Shown one piece after another: positions 60,901 through 64,000 of a stretch of DNA of 64,000 nt. The first letter of the stretch is position 1; each line of letters starts with the position of its first letter. A program made the position numbers and the translations under genes. The notes beneath the pieces are model-generated. The model made no database searches. It saw nothing but the letters and a program-made list of their open reading frames with translations, and had not been told where the DNA came from. This stretch comes from Panonychus citri (lineage: Eukaryota > Arthropoda > Arachnida > Trombidiformes > Tetranychidae). The stretch is taken from assembly GCF_014898815.1 (NCBI RefSeq), contig NW_026515477.1, positions 1,360,202-1,424,201 of the forward strand, given 5' to 3'.

Positions 60901-63900
60901 TAATAGATATTGAATATTAAGGCAAAAGTGACAATAATAAAAGGTAATCATTAGTGACAATTACCATTCAAATAATCACAATTAACGATAATTAAAGACT
61001 CTGAACCGGATACATTAAGATTATCAATTTAGATTCAATTGAATATCATCAGGTAAAAACCTCTTATTTGTTTATTCTCGGGTGTTTCCTTAATTTCTGC
61101 TTAAATTGTTATTATTATTACCACTTAAGACACTTTAACCTGTTAATTACTTGGGTTTGGATTTAAATTGTTATTGATTTAAATCATTATTGTAGGTTTT
61201 TAATCACAATTCAATTCGATAATATTAATAATATTGTTCAAGTTTTTTTCTTCTATTTTTTTTTGTTCCTGTTAAAATCACCATTTAAACGCCCGAAGTT
61301 CATGTTCATTCATAATTCATTGTTATCATGATGAAAATGTCTCTTGATTATGTTGATTAATATTGTAGACAATTAAATTTTCTCTCTCACTATCGAATAG
61401 AATTTCAAATTTCATGATTGATTAATAGAATAGCTGGAAAACCTTGAAGTTTATTGGATAAAATTGGAAATTATTTTAGTTTCGTCTCAACGATTTAGCT
61501 AATCATCATCTTCACCATTGGCACGAAAATTATTATCATTATTTTAATTAATCATTAATCAGTTGGTCAATTAACTTTCTAATTGTGTTTAAGGTTTTGT
61601 TTTTCGTCTACTACTGTAGTAGTAAAGATATTAACTTTGTTACCTGTTAATTAATTGTTATCCCTGTTTCTCATTAACTTTAACTAATGAATTTGTTGTT
61701 CATTATTTTCAACTCAATCATTGATTTAAATTGTAATCATTTTAGTTCAGCTTTTTGATTATCAACAAAACATTCAGATGATTATGATGAACGTTGATTG
61801 TTATGATGTTGTTAATGATGATGAACTTTTTGCTTCTCATTTTATTTCTCATCTTCCATTCACCAAGAAACTTGAATCTCTCAATTTTCAATTAAATTCA
61901 GGGAATCTTCGGAATTCCCGCCTTCGTTTCCATGCTTAGATTATTTAATAATCAGTCTAAGAATCATTATTATCATTATCATGCACGGAATCATCATGAA
62001 GATAATCATCCTAAGGGCAACTTCATACTGGTATCATAATCATTGTTACTCTCAATTCAATTGCAATTACAATTTATTTAAATCATCTTAATGTTTTCGA
62101 ATGGTAAAAAAATGAAAGATCAACAATCATCATTGGTTGTATCATCTTCATCATGCTAACAACTTGAAACAATCAATTCACTCATTATGATTAAGTTCAT
62201 TAAACTATATCATTAGTTTTGTGTAAGAAATGTCAATTGTTTGAATAATATTTATTTAGTTTTGTCAAGTTTTTCGATATCAGAATGGATATTTTTTTTT
62301 CTTTCGATGGAGATTGTTGTTTATACCACTGAAATGATTATTCTACTATAGTGATTTACTATTATAACGAAATAAATAAATAATTGGGTCAATTTTGTGA
62401 CTAAATTTAAGGTTTAAAAATCGGAAATAGAATAGGAAGAAATAACAATATATGTCATCTGGAACTGGGCGATTTCCGGCTACTCTTCTTGTGACAGATA
62501 CTAGAGGAAGAGAAAGGATTAAACAACAATGAAATTGAAAGTAATAGATGACAAGGGAAACAAGAAGAAGAAGAAGAAGAAGAAGAAGAAGAAGAAGAAG
62601 ATGTTGATTATGATGATGATGATGATGATCGTGGTTATGGAGATGATGGTGATGAGAATGAGGATGAAAAAAGAGCAAAATTGTATTAGAAGAGGCTAAA
62701 TGAGAATGAAATAAGCGTAAACGCTTAGAAATATATTATTGAAAAGTTTTAGCCCTTTTGTGATTGCCCACAAAGCGATTTAATAGATTTCAAATGGACT
62801 TGGAATAGGTTAAGGGAACAAGAAGGGCGGAGGGAGGAGAAGGAGAAAGAGGAGGAGGTGGGGGAGGTATAACCATCTTCATCTCCGTCTCCATCTTCAT
62901 CTTCATCTTCATCTCCAGCATCACCATCAATAGTAAAAGCAATATCACCTCCACGTCCACCTCAACCACCACCACCACCACCGACAACAGCAACAACAAC
63001 AACAACAACATCTCCATCACTATGATGAGCATCATTACTAGAGAGGAAGGAAGAAAGTTGAATATTTTGTATACAGAGTTTGACCTTGATCCATTTAATA
63101 TTAGATACAAAAGGAAAACCTTTTACATGGGGTCAATTGAGTGACCAAAAGTAACAATAATAATAATAACCAGATGAAAGTGAATTATGGACAGACAATT
63201 TAACATGAACAAGGAGACAATCGCATAGTCAAAGGTAAAAGAGGTAAAAATATTTTCCCTATTGAAATCGTAACCAAACTTTTCAAATAATAATATTGGA
63301 AATCATTTAATCTCCTACCAAATGATATATTTATTAAACCATTTTAATTGAGATATCAACTGAAATAATATTTAGTTTATGTTTACAATGTTTTAGTGTT
63401 AAATATAACAGTGATTACGGTAATTTCATGGATGATAACATTTTTACCTACATCAACGATCCACTGATTAGTATGATTACTTGTTGATAATTTTGTTGTT
63501 CTATGAAACTTGAAGGTTATTTTATTTTATTTTATTTTTCTACTTGTTGATGATGACCAATTGAGCTTCAATGGGCAGTGACTATTTGAATATTTCAATA
63601 ACCTCAACTTGAATCTGGATAAAACATTTTATGATAATAATATAAATAGGAATTCGAGTAATAATAATAGATAATAGATAATAGATAATATTGAAAAAAA
63701 AGGTAAAATTTACTGGAAAATGACACTCAGGTGCTAAGCTGTTTGTATGATATGAGATTTCAAGACAATGGCGATTGATGTAAATATTTGCAAACTTATT
63801 TCAATAAAATCGTTTATAGGACGTGCTAAGGGAGTAAACACTCCAGAAGAGAGAGAGAGAGAGAGAGATATCATCTTTCTAAGGTCATCATCATCTCTCT

Positions 63901-64000
63901 TTCCACCCTATCTTTCATCTTGCTTTTCATCCTCATCATCTTCAACAGCAGCAACAGCTTCTTTTACACTGTTACTGGTCTTACCTTTGATTGTTTTATT
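57981..64000. other. AT-rich non-coding region with simple repeats
   Basis: No gene with recognisable domains. It contains (TC)n near 58220-58240, (GAA)n near 62564-62600, (GAT)n near 62610-62640, a (CACCACCAC)-type run near 62960, (ATAATAG)n near 63655-63690, and (GA)n near 63848-63868. Short frames encode runs of Leu, Ser, His or Met and are rejected. Confidence 0.5.

Noticed and set aside
62346..63110. Minus-strand ORFs with His, Leu, Val and Pro runs
   Set aside because: They are made of GAT, GAA and CACC repeats; no domain or splice context.

Overview
This window is nuclear DNA from an AT-rich animal genome, most likely an arthropod (possibly an acariform mite, a weak guess). The host genes are spliced and have clear animal orthologues: TMEM98, an F-box/LRR protein, GLOD4, a COX8-like subunit, an NRAMP transporter, arfaptin and a ZNF423/521-like zinc-finger factor. 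The mobile DNA is of metazoan type.

The left half (1060-29024) is a nest of two mobile elements. The outer one is a Ty3/Gypsy-type LTR retrotransposon. It has 245-bp LTRs with no difference that I could see (1060-1304 and 28780-29024, TG...CA ends) and a 4-bp target duplication GTTG. It encodes a small membrane protein, Gag, a frame-broken Pol, an Env-like membrane protein, and an unusual last ORF that joins two zinc knuckles to a DEDDh exonuclease domain. Eleven small hairpins with a constant GGTG[A/C]T loop and covarying stems are scattered through it, six of them clustered between the Env-like and exonuclease ORFs.

Inside its gag-pol junction sits a second element of 16,551 bp (5307-21857). 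It has terminal inverted repeats of about 1.46-1.49 kb, AG...CT termini and a 6-bp target duplication ATCACC, which are Polinton/Maverick-like traits. It encodes a protein-primed family B DNA polymerase with an OTU-like N-terminal region, a TATA-binding-protein homologue, a probable PC4-like single-strand-binding or coactivator protein, an RNase H-like candidate, a 40-residue membrane protein, a lysine-rich protein, and a three-member family of about 100-residue proteins, one of which lies in both terminal repeats. I see no integrase, packaging ATPase, protease or capsid gene. Eleven recognisable copies (plus one degenerate copy) of a structured unit lie upstream of the element's genes and point the same way as them: a leader with a 5' splice-site-like GTAAGT, a TGCGAGTCC box, a UUCGG-capped hairpin with compensatory changes, and a GTGATGAGCT box. 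TBP, PC4 and private leader units together suggest an element that carries part of its own transcription apparatus.

The right half is ordinary host DNA: TMEM98 (minus, 30078-30710, one exon seen), F-box/LRR gene (minus, 32014-34139, seven exons), GLOD4 (minus, 35096-36432, four exons), COX8-like (plus, 38605-38871), NRAMP (minus, 39740-44140, six exons with a frame break), arfaptin (plus, 46350-47763, two exons) and the zinc-finger gene (minus, 51697-54473, three exons). From 54474 to 64000 I see only simple repeats and AT-rich non-coding sequence.
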